DNA of 64,000 nt, taken from the NCBI RefSeq assembly GCF_019049675.1, contig NZ_JAFMOW010000063.1:276024-340023 (forward strand). Direction: 5' to 3'. A program made the translations under genes and the position numbers. This stretch comes from Rahnella bonaserana. GTDB taxonomy: Bacteria > Pseudomonadota > Gammaproteobacteria > Enterobacterales > Enterobacteriaceae. The notes below the pieces were generated by a model, which saw only the letters and a list, made by a program, of their open reading frames with translations, did not search any database and was not told where the DNA came from. Positions within the stretch are counted from its first letter, which is position 1, and each line of letters begins with the position of its first letter. Positions 40,406-52,425 of this stretch are shown in pieces.

Positions 40406-41434
40406 ATGGCAAACATTGTAACCCTAAACACGCCATTTAGAGAAGATTGGTTGTATCAACTCGGCGATGTTATCACTGACCCGGATGAACTGCTTACTCT
40501 TCTGGCACTTAACGACAATGCAGAACTGCAAAGTGGGCGAGAAGCCCGTCGTTTGTTCCCGCTTCGCGTGCCCCGCGCCTTTGTGGCACGTATGCAGCCG
40601 GGCGATCCACAGGATCCTTTATTGCTTCAGGTATTGACCGTGCGCGAGGAATTTATCGCCGTGCCGGGCTTTACCACCGACCCGCTTGATGAACAACGCA
40701 GCGTTGTTCCGGGTCTGTTGCACAAGTATAGCAATCGCGCCCTGTTACTGGTGAAAGGCGGATGTGCGGTGAATTGCCGCTACTGTTTCCGCCGTCATTT
40801 CCCGTATCAGGACAACCAGGGAAATAAGGCCAACTGGGTTCAGGCGCTGGATTATATCCGCACACGCCCCGAACTCGATGAAATTATTTTCTCCGGCGGT
40901 GATCCGCTGATGGCCAAGGATCACGAACTCGACTGGTTAATCGGTGAACTGGAAGGCATCGCACACATTAAACGTCTGCGTATTCATACCCGTCTGCCGG
41001 TGGTTATTCCTGCACGTATCACGGATACCTTCTGTCAGCGCCTTGAAAAATCACGCCTTCAGGTGCTGATGGTGACGCATATCAATCACGCCAATGAGAT
41101 TGACGATGCGCTGCGCGCCAGCATGGCGAAGCTGAAACGCCACGGCGTGACGCTCCTTAACCAAAGTGTACTGCTGCGTGGCGTGAATGATTCCGCTGAT
41201 GTCCTGGCAACATTGAGCAATGCGCTGTTTGATGCCGGTATTCTGCCTTACTACATCCACGTACTGGATAAAGTCCAGGGCGCGGCGCATTTCATGGTCA
41301 ACGACGACGAAGCGCGCGTCATCATGAAAGAGCTGATGAGCAAGGTGTCAGGTTATATGGTGCCGAAACTGACCCGCGAGATTGGCGGCGAGCCAAGCAA
41401 AACCATTTTGGATCTGCGGCTGAAGCAGTCTTAA
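40406..41434 (+). CDS. epmB: EF-P lysine 2,3-aminomutase EpmB
   Basis: This 342-residue radical SAM enzyme makes (R)-beta-lysine for EF-P. The cluster motif CAVNCRYC (CX3CX2C) and PLP site region are conserved, and the short length with no C-terminal zinc domain separates it from clostridial lysine aminomutase. Divergent from efp. Confidence 0.96.
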   Translation: MANIVTLNTPFREDWLYQLGDVITDPDELLTLLALNDNAELQSGREARRLFPLRVPRAFVARMQPGDPQDPLLLQVLTVREEFIAVPGFTTDPLDEQRSVVPGLLHKYSNRALLLVKGGCAVNCRYCFRRHFPYQDNQGNKANWVQALDYIRTRPELDEIIFSGGDPLMAKDHELDWLIGELEGIAHIKRLRIHTRLPVVIPARITDTFCQRLEKSRLQVLMVTHINHANEIDDALRASMAKLKRHGVTLLNQSVLLRGVNDSADVLATLSNALFDAGILPYYIHVLDKVQGAAHFMVNDDEARVIMKELMSKVSGYMVPKLTREIGGEPSKTILDLRLKQS

Positions 41435-41444
41435 CAACCTAATC

Positions 41445-41569
41445 TCCCCCCAAATAATTCAAGTTGCAGGAAGGCGGCAAGCGAGGAAATCCCGATGAGC
41501 TTACTCAGGTAAGTGATTCGGGTGACTAAACGTAGCCAACGCGCCTGCAGCTTGAAGAATGAAGGGGGA
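41445..41569. repeat. ERIC-like intergenic repeat, copy 3
   Basis: This palindrome of about 125 bp lies between epmB and yjeI. It contains GAGCTTACTCAGGTAAGTGA, identical over this stretch to copy 1, and the outer arms TCAAGTTGCAGG / CCTGCAGCTTGA. It resembles the ERIC/IRU family of enterobacteria. Confidence 0.8.
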
Positions 41570-41575
41570 ATGCAA

Positions 41576-41600
41576 AAAGGGATGCCACAGGCATCCCTTT
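41576..41600. terminator. bidirectional terminator between epmB and yjeI
   Basis: A perfect 11-bp stem (AAAGGGATGCC / GGCATCCCTTT) with an ACA loop and flanking A/T-runs serves two convergent genes. Confidence 0.85.
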
Positions 41601-41642
41601 ATTCTATCTGGCATTCACGCCATTAAACGGCGTGCAGCCCGA

Positions 41643-41987
41643 TTATGAGCACTTATAAACCTGGCCGACCATTTTGCTGTCAACCGGTGCAAAGCTGGAC
41701 AGGAAGTTCTGTGACGGGCTGTTTGCACCGTAAATGGTGTTGCCGCCCATCGCTGCCGCTTTGTTACGCAGGTCATTGGCTGCACCACGCATGGAGCTAC
41801 CGTCACCGCCGGTACCGGAGAACCAGTTGCTTTGGGCACCGGTGACTTCGCCAAGCAGCTGACAATTAGCGCCTGGTTTGTCATCCGTGAATTTCACCTG
41901 CTGGCCCGCTGCATCCAGTTGATGAGTGGTACTGCACCCGGCAAGCAGCGCGATAGCTGACAGGCCCAGTAACATTTTAATCCGCAT
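41643..41987 (-). CDS. yjeI: DUF4156 lipoprotein YjeI
   Basis: This 114-residue lipoprotein precursor has lipobox LAGC and matches E. coli YjeI (117 residues), including SMRGAANDLRNKAAAMGGN and the C-terminal VGQVYKC. I chose the ATG at 41987 preceded by GGGGAAA. Four cysteines after processing suggest disulfides. The function is not known. Confidence 0.88.
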   Translation of the reverse strand: MRIKMLLGLSAIALLAGCSTTHQLDAAGQQVKFTDDKPGANCQLLGEVTGAQSNWFSGTGGDGSSMRGAANDLRNKAAAMGGNTIYGANSPSQNFLSSFAPVDSKMVGQVYKCS

Positions 41988-42186
41988 CACTTTCCCCATT
42001 TGTTTTTGTAATCACATAAAGCCTATCAGAAAACACCTGGCTCTCTTAGGCATCCGTTGCCACGTCTGCCCAAGGTTTGCGCTATCGGAAACAATCCGAA
42101 AGTCACGCAAAAATGAGTCTACACGTTAATGACCGGTGACAATGAGAGTTATCTTACTGAACCTGATAAAAAATGGTCAAATAAAA

Positions 42187-42212
42187 AAACCCGGCCTTTT
42201 CAGACCGGGTTT
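42187..42212 (-). terminator. terminator after groL
   Basis: The 8-bp stem AAACCCGG / CCGGGTTT with a 10-nt loop is followed on the minus strand by a run of seven T. It ends the groSL operon. Confidence 0.85.
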
Positions 42213-42285
42213 CTTCAGTACGTAATCTCAATGAGCAAAAATGCCCGCTGATTTTGCGTACCTGCGGATGAACGCAGGGGAATGA

Positions 42286-43944
<1,659 letters not shown>

Positions 43945-43986
43945 TTAAATTCGTTCTGTTCAGAAAAAAGTGGATCGGGGGGACGA

Positions 43987-44987
<1,001 letters not shown>

Positions 44988-45373
44988 CGCGTTCTCCTTG
45001 TAATTAGGCTCCGAAAATTCTGTTGTAAAATGCCGTCACAGAGGTCATCGAAACCAGGAATAAGTGCCTGCTCAGGATCTTTGCTTTCAAAGAAATGCAG
45101 GCTGACTACACTGACATGGTGCTACATCACCGTGATTTCAAGCGTCAGACCTGATTTAATTGAGCCGCTGAATGAATTGTGAGAATTCTCACAGATACCA
45201 AAAACATGCACAGTAATAGGGCAGGATAGTGATCTTAGTACGTGCAATTCGCCTGAAGCAGCATATGATCGCCTTCGTTGCCAAAACAACGGTTGATCGT
45301 TTTATATTTACCACGGCAAGTAACATAATTTTAAACATCGCATAACGCATTCAGTACCGAAGAGAAGGTTCTC
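44988..45373. other. 386-bp divergent intergenic region fxsA / aspA
   Basis: The region holds the promoters of fxsA (minus) and aspA (plus), a perfect CRP palindrome (45178-45193) and a small hairpin CGTTG-CCAAAA-CAACG near 45275-45290. I saw no coding sequence in it. Confidence 0.6.
45178..45193 (+). promoter_or_regulatory. CRP-cAMP binding site upstream of aspA
   Basis: TGTGA-GAATTC-TCACA is a perfect two-fold symmetrical CRP site (TGTGAN6TCACA). It is 181 bp upstream of the aspA start. CRP activation of aspA is known in E. coli. Confidence 0.75.
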
Positions 45374-46810
45374 ATGTCAAACACCATTCGTATCGAGGAA
45401 GACCTGCTGGGCACGCGCGAAGTACCGGCAGAAGCTTATTACGGCATTCACACCCTGCGGGCGATTGAAAACTTCTATATCAGCAACACCAAGATCAGCG
45501 ATGTCCCTGAGTTTGTTCGTGGCATGGTGATGGTGAAAAAGGCGGCGGCTCTGGCCAATAAAGAGTTGCGTACCATCCCACGTCATATTGCGGACATCAT
45601 TATTCAGGCGTGCGACGAAGTGCTTGATAAAGGCAAATGCATGGACCAGTTCCCTATCGACGTCTATCAGGGCGGCGCGGGAACCTCGGTAAATATGAAC
45701 ACGAATGAAGTGCTGGCGAACATTGGTCTGGAACTGATGGGACACCAGAAAGGCGATTACCAGTTCCTGAATCCAAACGATCATCTGAACAAATGCCAGT
45801 CCACCAATGATGCCTACCCGACGGGTTTTCGTATTGCCGTGTACACCTCTTTGCTGAAACTGGTTGATGCTATTTCTCAGCTGGGCGACGGTTTCGAGCG
45901 TAAAGCGGTAGAGTTCGAAAACATCATCAAAATGGGACGCACGCAGTTGCAGGATGCGGTTCCGATGACCCTCGGCCAGGAATTCCACGCCTTCAACGTG
46001 CTGCTCAAAGAAGAGACCCGCAACCTGATGCGCACCGGCGAATTACTGCTGGAAGTGAATCTCGGCGCGACGGCAATCGGTACACGTCTGAACACGCCGG
46101 AAGGGTATCAGCAACTGGCAGTAGAGAAGCTGGCTGAAGTCAGTAACCTGGCCTGCGTGCCAGCCGAAGACCTGATCGAAGCAACCTCGGACTGCGGCGC
46201 CTATGTGATGGTTCACAGTTCGCTGAAACGTCTGGCGGTTAAACTTTCTAAAATCTGTAACGACCTGCGCCTTCTCTCTTCCGGCCCGCGCGCTGGCCTG
46301 AACGAAATCAATCTGCCAGAATTGCAGGCCGGTTCTTCAATCATGCCAGCCAAAGTTAACCCGGTTATCCCGGAAGTGGTGAACCAGGTGTGCTTCAAAG
46401 TCATCGGTAACGACGTGTGCGTCACCATGGCTGCCGAAGCAGGTCAGTTACAGCTGAACGTGATGGAACCGGTGATTGGTCAGGCGATGTTTGAGTCAGT
46501 GCATATCCTGACCAACGCCTGCTACAACTTGCTGGAAAAATGCATCAACGGCATTACGGCCAACAAAGAAGTGTGTGAGTTCTACGTCTTCAACTCTATC
46601 GGTATCGTCACCTATCTCAACCCGTTCATCGGCCATCACAATGGCGATATTGTCGGGAAGATCTGCGCGGAAACCGGCAAGAGTGTAAGAGAAGTGGTGC
46701 TTGAGCGCGGCCTGCTGACAGAAGCCGAACTGGACGACATTTTCTCTATCGAGAACCTGAAGCATCCGGCCTACAAAGCGAAACGCTATACCGATGAAAA
46801 TGAACAGTAA
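45374..46810 (+). CDS. aspA: Aspartate ammonia-lyase
   Basis: This 478-residue enzyme splits aspartate to fumarate and ammonia. The fumarase/aspartase signature [11 protein letters not shown] (about 318-328) carries the catalytic serine loop, and TNDAYPT, the second conserved region, is present. It is followed by dcuA; together they feed fumarate to FrdABCD. Confidence 0.97.
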   Translation: MSNTIRIEEDLLGTREVPAEAYYGIHTLRAIENFYISNTKISDVPEFVRGMVMVKKAAALANKELRTIPRHIADIIIQACDEVLDKGKCMDQFPIDVYQGGAGTSVNMNTNEVLANIGLELMGHQKGDYQFLNPNDHLNKCQSTNDAYPTGFRIAVYTSLLKLVDAISQLGDGFERKAVEFENIIKMGRTQLQDAVPMTLGQEFHAFNVLLKEETRNLMRTGELLLEVNLGATAIGTRLNTPEGYQQLAVEKLAEVSNLACVPAEDLIEATSDCGAYVMVHSSLKRLAVKLSKICNDLRLLSSGPRAGLNEINLPELQAGSSIMPAKVNPVIPEVVNQVCFKVIGNDVCVTMAAEAGQLQLNVMEPVIGQAMFESVHILTNACYNLLEKCINGITANKEVCEFYVFNSIGIVTYLNPFIGHHNGDIVGKICAETGKSVREVVLERGLLTEAELDDIFSIENLKHPAYKAKRYTDENEQ

Positions 46811-46834
46811 CAGATTAAATTACTGACCTTTTAG

Positions 46835-46868
46835 AGGCTCGTTATTCTGCGGAATAACGGGCCTTTTT
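46835..46868 (+). terminator. terminator after aspA
   Basis: Arms AGGC-T-CGTTATT and AATAACG-G-GCCT form an 11-bp stem with one internal mismatch and a T-run after it. Read-through to dcuA remains possible, as in E. coli. Confidence 0.8.
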
Positions 46869-46963
46869 ACTTTTTAAGACACAACATTTACATAACAATT
46901 AATTATCAATTCCTTATTAATTATCAACCCCTTAAGGAGTGGCAGGATTATGGACGGACAACC

Positions 46964-48265
46964 ATGCTAATCATCGAACTTATTATTGTACTGGCAGCGA
47001 TTTTCCTCGGTGCTCGCCTGGGCGGTATCGGCATCGGCTTCGCCGGAGGACTGGGCGTGCTGGTGCTAACGCTGATTGGCGTTAAACCGGGTACCATCCC
47101 TTTTGATGTTATCTCCATCATCATGGCGGTGATCGCGGCTATTTCGACCATGCAGGTAGCGGGCGGGATGGATTATCTGGTGCAGCAAACCGAAAAGCTG
47201 CTGCGCCGTAATCCAAAGCACATTACTCTCCTCGCGCCTGTCGTGACCTATTTCCTGACGATTATGGCAGGCACCGGCAACATCTCTCTTTCAGCACTGC
47301 CCGTTATTTCAGAAGTGGCGAAAGAACAGGGAATCAGACCCTGCCGTCCGCTTTCGACGGCCGTCGTTTCCGCTCAGATAGCGATTACCGCATCCCCCAT
47401 TTCTGCTGCCGTTGTTTATATGGCGTCAACGATGGAAGGCCACGGTGTCAGTTATCTGCATCTGCTGATGGTGATGATCCCGGCAACGCTTGCCGCTGTG
47501 ATCCTCATGTCGCTGATAGTCAGCTGGTGTTTTGACTCCAAACTTTCCAACGATCCGGTTTACCTGAAACGTTATGAAGAAGGGCTGATTGAGCTGCGTG
47601 GCGATAAGGTCATGGAAATCAAACCGGGCGCAAAACTCTCCGTGCTGTTGTTCCTGCTCGGCGTTTTTGGCGTGGTCGGATACGCGGTGATCAACAGTCC
47701 GAGTCTGGGCTGGGTCGCGCAACCGGTGATGACCACTAATAGCGCCATTCTGATTATCATGCTCAGCGTCGCGACGTTGATTACTCTGCTGTGCAGTATT
47801 GATACAGACTCGATTCTGTCCTCCAGCACCTTTAAATCCGGCATGAGCGCCTGTATTTGTATTCTCGGTGTCGCCTGGCTGGGTGACACTTTTGTGCAGG
47901 CCAATCTCGGCTGGATCAAAGAAACGGCAGGCACCCTGATTCAGGCGCATCCGTGGCTGCTGGCGGTGATTTTCTTCTTCAGCTCTGCGCTGTTGTATTC
48001 ACAAGCTGCCACCACCAAAGCCCTGTTGCCGATGGCGCTGGCGCTGAGCGTATCGCCGCTGACCGCCGTGGGTTCTTTTGCTGCCGTTTCCGGTTTATTC
48101 ATTCTGCCGACCTACCCGACGCTGGTTGCTGCCGTGCAGATGGATGACACCGGCACCACGCGCATCGGACGTTTCGTCTTCAACCATCCGTTCTTTATCC
48201 CGGGCACCATCGGCGTGTTCCTGTCGGTACTTTTCGGATTTGGCTTCGGCAGTATTATTCTCTGA
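46964..48265 (+). CDS. dcuA: Anaerobic C4-dicarboxylate transporter DcuA
   Basis: This 433-residue membrane transporter exchanges aspartate, fumarate and succinate. Its sequence aligns end to end with E. coli DcuA: GARLGGIGIGFAGGLGVLVL at the start, QIAITASPISAAVVYM and VQMDDTGTTRIG near the C-terminus. About ten membrane helices. In E. coli cutA follows; here a terminator and then dsbD follow. Confidence 0.96.
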   Translation: MLIIELIIVLAAIFLGARLGGIGIGFAGGLGVLVLTLIGVKPGTIPFDVISIIMAVIAAISTMQVAGGMDYLVQQTEKLLRRNPKHITLLAPVVTYFLTIMAGTGNISLSALPVISEVAKEQGIRPCRPLSTAVVSAQIAITASPISAAVVYMASTMEGHGVSYLHLLMVMIPATLAAVILMSLIVSWCFDSKLSNDPVYLKRYEEGLIELRGDKVMEIKPGAKLSVLLFLLGVFGVVGYAVINSPSLGWVAQPVMTTNSAILIIMLSVATLITLLCSIDTDSILSSSTFKSGMSACICILGVAWLGDTFVQANLGWIKETAGTLIQAHPWLLAVIFFFSSALLYSQAATTKALLPMALALSVSPLTAVGSFAAVSGLFILPTYPTLVAAVQMDDTGTTRIGRFVFNHPFFIPGTIGVFLSVLFGFGFGSIIL

Positions 48266-48274
48266 CAGTTTTTC

Positions 48275-48298
48275 CGGGGGTTGCGGCCCCCGTTTTTT
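48275..48298 (+). terminator. terminator after dcuA
   Basis: The stem CGGGGG / CCCCCG with a TTGCGG loop is followed by six T. Confidence 0.88.
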
Positions 48299-48470
48299 CG
48301 GCATTCTTCCCGCGTCAGACCACCTTCAGCACCGGCAGGGCTTTCTGCTCACCGATTGCGCGGGGTATACTCGCCTTTCATTAACGCGCTGCGGCATGAA
48401 GCCGTCCGCTTCTTCTGTCGAATCACTCAGTGGCTGAACTCCTGCCGCGACAAAGAGAGCTTTACTCCGC

Positions 48471-50201
48471 ATGGATCACCGCATTCTTCGAATTTTCTTC
48501 CTGCTTTGCAGCCTGTGTTTACTGCCGCTGCACGCCAATGCTTCTCTGTTTGGAAAACCTGCGGCACCTCAGTTTGTGCCGGTTGATCAGGCTTTCAGTT
48601 TTGATTTTCAGCAGCAGGGGCATGACCTCAGACTTAGCTGGCAAATCCGCGACGGCTATTATCTGTACCGCAGTAAAATTGAGCTTGAACCGAAGAATGC
48701 GCAGCTCGCCGCCTTCCTTTTGCCGAAGGGACGTGATCATCACGACGAATTTTTCGGTGACAGCGAAGTTTATGAAAACGCGCTAAATATTGTCGTGCCG
48801 ATACGTCAGGCAAGCGCCGATGCGACCGTTCGTGTCACTTATCAGGGCTGTGCCGCTGCAGGATTCTGTTACCCGCCGGAAACCCGTGAGGTTCCGCTGA
48901 GTGCCGTGACACAACCGGAACGCGCCAGCATGCCAGCAACGGATAAAGCTGCGGTTATCGCGACGCCTGAAACACAATCAACACCACTGCCGTTCTCCCC
49001 GCTATGGGCCTTGCTGATCGGCATCGGCATTGCCTTTACGCCTTGCGTACTGCCGATGTATCCGTTGATTTCAGGCATCATTCTCGGGCGCCAGCGCCCT
49101 CACAGCATGAAGCGTATTTTCCTGCTGGCACTGGTTTACGTACAGGGCATGGCGCTGACATATACGCTGCTCGGCATGGTAGTGGCCGCAGCCGGTTTGC
49201 AGTTTCAGGCGGCGCTGCAAAGTCCGTGGGTACTGATTGTGCTTTCGGTGATGTTCATTGCACTGGCACTGTCGATGTTCGGCACATTCAGCCTGCAACT
49301 TCCTTCTTCTGTTCAAACCCGGCTCGCCTTGTGGAGTAATGAACAAAAAGGCGGTTCGCTGCCCGGCGTCTTTGTTATGGGTGCTCTGGCGGGACTGATT
49401 TGCTCGCCCTGCACTACCGCACCGCTTAGCGCGATTTTGTTGTATATCGCGCAGAGCGGGAATCTGCTGGCGGGCGCTGGCACGCTGTATTTGTATGCGC
49501 TGGGGATGGGCATTCCGCTGATCATCGTCACGATGTTTGGCAACAAACTACTGCCACGCAGCGGACCCTGGATGCAATACGTCAAAGAAGGTTTTGGCTT
49601 TGTGATACTGGCGCTACCGGTTTTCCTGCTTGAACGTGTGATTGGCGATACCTGGGGACTGCGTTTGTGGAGTCTGCTCGGCGTGGCCTTCTTCGGCTGG
49701 GCGCTGGCCTTGAGCCTGAAAAGCCAGCGAGGCGTGGTTCGGGTGCTGCAGTTAGTCTTTCTTGCGGCAGCACTGATTGTCAGCCGTCCGTTACAGGACT
49801 GGGCATTTACGCCAGCCGGTGACACGGCTGCGCCGCAGCACGCGCTGAATTTCCAGAAAATTCATAATGTCGGTGAGCTAAACGCCGCCCTTCAGGGCGC
49901 GCAGGGCAAACGCGTCATGCTGGATTTGTACGCCGACTGGTGCGTGGCGTGTAAAGAGTTCGAAAAATATACCTTCTCAGCGCCAGAAGTGCAGAATGAA
50001 CTGACGAATACCTTATTGCTGCAGGCTGATGTCACTCAAAACTCCGTGGAGCAGAAAGCGTTATTAGAGCGTTTGAAGGTTCTGGGTCTGCCGACGATTT
50101 TGTTTTTCGGGCCTGATGGACATGAGTTGCCACAGTCGAGGGTAACAGGGTTTATGAATGCCGCAGAGTTCAGGGCGCATTTGCAGAAAACCCGCCCTTA
50201 A
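48471..50201 (+). CDS. dsbD: Thiol:disulfide interchange protein DsbD
   Basis: This 576-residue protein moves electrons from cytoplasmic thioredoxin to periplasmic DsbC, DsbG and CcmG. It has a signal peptide, an N-terminal alpha domain ([14 protein letters not shown]), eight membrane helices with the cysteine pair in FTPCVLPMY and CSPCTTAP, and a C-terminal thioredoxin domain (WCVACK). The ATG at 48471 gives a normal signal peptide. A possible -10 box TATACT lies at 48366-48371. The neighbour cutA is absent from its usual upstream place. Confidence 0.95.
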   Translation: MDHRILRIFFLLCSLCLLPLHANASLFGKPAAPQFVPVDQAFSFDFQQQGHDLRLSWQIRDGYYLYRSKIELEPKNAQLAAFLLPKGRDHHDEFFGDSEVYENALNIVVPIRQASADATVRVTYQGCAAAGFCYPPETREVPLSAVTQPERASMPATDKAAVIATPETQSTPLPFSPLWALLIGIGIAFTPCVLPMYPLISGIILGRQRPHSMKRIFLLALVYVQGMALTYTLLGMVVAAAGLQFQAALQSPWVLIVLSVMFIALALSMFGTFSLQLPSSVQTRLALWSNEQKGGSLPGVFVMGALAGLICSPCTTAPLSAILLYIAQSGNLLAGAGTLYLYALGMGIPLIIVTMFGNKLLPRSGPWMQYVKEGFGFVILALPVFLLERVIGDTWGLRLWSLLGVAFFGWALALSLKSQRGVVRVLQLVFLAAALIVSRPLQDWAFTPAGDTAAPQHALNFQKIHNVGELNAALQGAQGKRVMLDLYADWCVACKEFEKYTFSAPEVQNELTNTLLLQADVTQNSVEQKALLERLKVLGLPTILFFGPDGHELPQSRVTGFMNAAEFRAHLQKTRP

Positions 50202-50244
50202 ACGACACTACCTTTTGAAGTACGCGAATTGTGAGGAGGCAAAC

Positions 50245-50820
50245 GTGCTACGTGAACAAGTTCTCGATAAAACCCTTAATCTTTTGGAACAACGTGGCCT
50301 TGCAACATTGTCACTGGAAACTGTCGCCGAACTGGTGGATGTTCCGCTCAATGAATTACGCCATTTCTGGCCGGATGCCGACGCTCTGCTTTATGACAGC
50401 CTGCGTTATCACGGTGAACAGATTGATATCTGGCGCCGTCAGCTGATGCTTGATGAATCCCTTTCTGCCCCGCAGAAATTACTGGCTCGTTACAAAGTGC
50501 TGGATGAGCAGGTGCGCCAGCAACGGTATCCGGGTTGCCTGTTTATTGCCGCCTGTACGTTTTTCCCTGACAGCGACACACCGATCCATCAGCTCGCTCA
50601 GCAACAGAAACGGGCATCCTACGACTACACGCTGGCGCTTTTACAGGAAATGGGGTCGGATGATGCCGAAATGGTCGCTCAGCAGATGGAACTCATCCTG
50701 GAAGGGTGTCTGAGTAAATTGCTGGTGAAACGCCAGCTGAACGACGTAGAAGTCGCCCGCCGTCTGGCAGAAGATGTGCTGAACGTGGCCCGTTGCCGCG
50801 AACATGGCGCGCTTTCCTGA
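50245..50820 (+). CDS. yjdC: TetR/AcrR-family transcriptional regulator YjdC
   Basis: This 191-residue repressor-type protein has an N-terminal HTH ([24 protein letters not shown]) and a C-terminal ligand domain that aligns with E. coli YjdC (191 residues). The GTG at 50245 with GAGGAGG upstream fits this length; the frame is open from 50158 but overlaps dsbD. Its target and ligand are unknown. Confidence 0.88.
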   Translation: MLREQVLDKTLNLLEQRGLATLSLETVAELVDVPLNELRHFWPDADALLYDSLRYHGEQIDIWRRQLMLDESLSAPQKLLARYKVLDEQVRQQRYPGCLFIAACTFFPDSDTPIHQLAQQQKRASYDYTLALLQEMGSDDAEMVAQQMELILEGCLSKLLVKRQLNDVEVARRLAEDVLNVARCREHGALS

Positions 50821-50909
50821 CTTCTCCGGTCTTCAGCCACGGGAATTCGCTTTTTTGAATGAAAAGACAGCAAACGAACGCGTTTTATGTGTTTTAGATG
50901 ACAAAGCCG

Positions 50910-50938
50910 TTGACGGCGCAGGCCCAATACGGTTTAAT
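50910..50938 (+). promoter_or_regulatory. promoter of tRNA-Phe
   Basis: TTGACG (50910-50915), 17 bp, TTTAAT (50933-50938) and a GC-rich discriminator GCGCCCC form a stable-RNA promoter. Confidence 0.78.
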
Positions 50939-50948
50939 GCGCCCCGTT

Positions 50949-51024
50949 GCCCGGATAGCTCAGTCGGTAGAGCAAGGGATTGAAAATCCCTGTGTCCTTG
51001 GTTCGATTCCGAGTCCGGGCACCA
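50949..51024 (+). tRNA. pheU: tRNA-Phe(GAA)
   Basis: This 76-nt cloverleaf has acceptor GCCCGGA / TCCGGGC, anticodon GAA in ATTGAAAAT and encoded CCA. In E. coli pheU is at the same place after yjdC and is a well-known integration site for islands. Its 3' end is duplicated downstream. Confidence 0.97.
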
Positions 51025-51072
51025 TATTTAAAGAAACCCGCCTATGGCGGGTTTTTTGCTTTTGGAGATACG
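51008..51072 (+). repeat. direct repeat copy A: tRNA-Phe 3' end plus terminator
   Basis: The 65-bp copy covers the last 17 nt of tRNA-Phe and the terminator (stem AAACCCGCC / GGCGGGTTT at 51034-51054). It matches copy B at 51166-51230 with a single mismatch, at the terminal A of the tRNA CCA. Confidence 0.92.
51034..51057 (+). terminator. terminator of tRNA-Phe
   Basis: A perfect 9-bp stem AAACCCGCC / GGCGGGTTT, loop TAT, with a T-run. Confidence 0.88.
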
Positions 51073-51079
51073 GACTCTC

Positions 51080-51163
51080 CATCGAACTTCGTTCGATGAC
51101 TCGCCTTAACAGGCTCGCCCTGCGGGCCAACGGCACAGCCGTTGTTCAAACGCCTGCGGCGTT
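51080..51163 (+). repeat. array of five small hairpins between the tRNA-Phe direct repeats
   Basis: In order: CATCGAAC-TTC-GTTCGATG (51080-51098); GCCT-TAAC-AGGC (51103-51114); GCCC-TGC-GGGC (51117-51127); CAACGGC-ACA-GCCGTTG (51128-51144); AACGCC-TGC-GGCGTT (51149-51163). All have perfect stems and loops of 3-4 nt and fill almost the whole 93-bp spacer. No ORF is supported. Role unknown. Confidence 0.85.
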
Positions 51164-51165
51164 AG

Positions 51166-51230
51166 TCCGAGTCCGGGCACCCTATTTAAAGAAACCCGCC
51201 TATGGCGGGTTTTTTGCTTTTGGAGATACG
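51166..51230 (+). repeat. direct repeat copy B: tRNA-Phe 3' end plus terminator
   Basis: This second copy of the tRNA-Phe end and terminator (stem at 51192-51212) lies 158 bp downstream. It carries CCGAGTCCGGGCACC, enough for a tRNA T-arm/acceptor end but no full tRNA. Looks like an att-site remnant or a segmental duplication. Confidence 0.9.
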
Positions 51231-51356
51231 CCATCCTCCATACTCTCCTGTTCTTCTGTGAAATCCTCCATTAGTACCTCCTATAAACTCATATTAAACC
51301 TGCACTTGAGCTGATACATTGCAGATTGAACATTGAGCAAATTTATAGGATATAAA

Positions 51357-52382
51357 ATGCCTTCGTCCACAACTCCGCTAATCGCTTCTGCGTTGAAAAC
51401 CGGTGACACCATTGGTTTTTTTTCTGCATCGTCACCTGTTACTGCAACGGCACCTGAGCGTTTTTCTCGTGGAAAGAAATTCCTCGAGGAAAAAGGGTTT
51501 GTGCTAAAAGAAGGCTCACTGACGGGGCATTCTGACTATTACCGTTCAGGTTCAGTTGCCGCCAGAGCCGCAGAATTCAATCAACTGATCCGCGACCCGC
51601 AGGTGCGTTGTGTGATGTCGACGATTGGAGGCAATAACAGCAATTCCCTGCTGCCTTATCTGGACTACGATGCGCTGCGCGCCGACCCGAAAATCATTAT
51701 CGGGTATTCCGATACCACAGCACTTCTGGCCGGAATTTATGCCCAGACTGGCCTCATCACATTTTACGGCCCGGCGCTGGTGGCCTCTTTCGGCGAGTTC
51801 CCTCCGCTGGTTGAGGAAACCTGGGCTTCTTTTGCCGACATCCTGATGACCCGACACAACGTGCCTTACCGTTATCCTCTTCCAGATCGCTGGACTGACG
51901 AAAAGCTCAACTGGAATGACGTCACGCCAGTCAGAGCCAAAAAATTGTATGCGAATAACTGCCGCTTTCTGGGGAATGGACGTATCGAAGGACGGGTAAT
52001 TGGCGGGAATCTGAATACCCTGTCAGGCATCTGGGGTAGCCTTTATATGCCGGAAATTCGTCGGGGCGACATTTTGTTTATTGAAGACAGCCTGAAAGAT
52101 ATTGCCACCGTTGAACGCTCTTTCTCGATGCTGAAATTAAGCGGGGTTTTCGACCGGGTGAGCGCCATTCTGCTCGGAAAACATGAGCTGTTCGATAATG
52201 CCGGCACGGGCAGACAGCCGGCGGATGTTCTGCTGGAAGTTCTGAATGGCCAGAACATTCCCCTTGTCGATGGTTTCGACTGTTGCCATACGCATCCGAT
52301 GTTAACGCTCCCTCTGGGCACTGACATTATTGTCGACTTTGATCGCCAGCATATCGACATCTCCGGCCAGTACCTGCGCTGA
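51357..52382 (+). CDS. mccF: Microcin C immunity peptidase, MccF type (S66 family)
   Basis: This 341-residue serine peptidase belongs to the S66 (LD-carboxypeptidase) family. Counting from the ATG at 51357, the catalytic triad falls at S118 (GYSDTT), E243 (FIEDS) and H311 (CCHTHP), the same numbers as in E. coli MccF, and W186, the substrate-stacking residue of true MccF, is also present. MccF cleaves the amide between peptide or amino acid and nucleotide in processed microcin C and so gives resistance. No mccA-E genes are in the window, so the gene acts alone. It could also act on other aminoacyl-nucleotides. A TTG codon at 51333 is a less likely start. Confidence 0.85.
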   Translation: MPSSTTPLIASALKTGDTIGFFSASSPVTATAPERFSRGKKFLEEKGFVLKEGSLTGHSDYYRSGSVAARAAEFNQLIRDPQVRCVMSTIGGNNSNSLLPYLDYDALRADPKIIIGYSDTTALLAGIYAQTGLITFYGPALVASFGEFPPLVEETWASFADILMTRHNVPYRYPLPDRWTDEKLNWNDVTPVRAKKLYANNCRFLGNGRIEGRVIGGNLNTLSGIWGSLYMPEIRRGDILFIEDSLKDIATVERSFSMLKLSGVFDRVSAILLGKHELFDNAGTGRQPADVLLEVLNGQNIPLVDGFDCCHTHPMLTLPLGTDIIVDFDRQHIDISGQYLR

Positions 52383-52389
52383 TACTCCG

Positions 52390-52425
52390 TAAATCACGTA
52401 CTACTAAAATTCCGTACGTGATTTA
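52390..52425. terminator. hairpin after mccF, possible terminator
   Basis: A perfect 12-bp stem (TAAATCACGTAC / GTACGTGATTTA) with a 12-nt loop lies 8 bp after the stop codon. It is followed by TTATAC, a weak T-run. The rest of the 255-bp gap is AT-rich and holds the 8-mer AAGCAGTA twice (52542, 52571). Confidence 0.55.

Noticed and set aside
51166..51230. Second tRNA-Phe gene
   Set aside because: Only the 3' end (T arm and acceptor part) is present; no anticodon arm or 5' half precedes it.
51357..52382. Full microcin C biosynthesis cluster
   Set aside because: Only an MccF-type gene is present; no precursor peptide, adenylating enzyme or exporter was found beside it.
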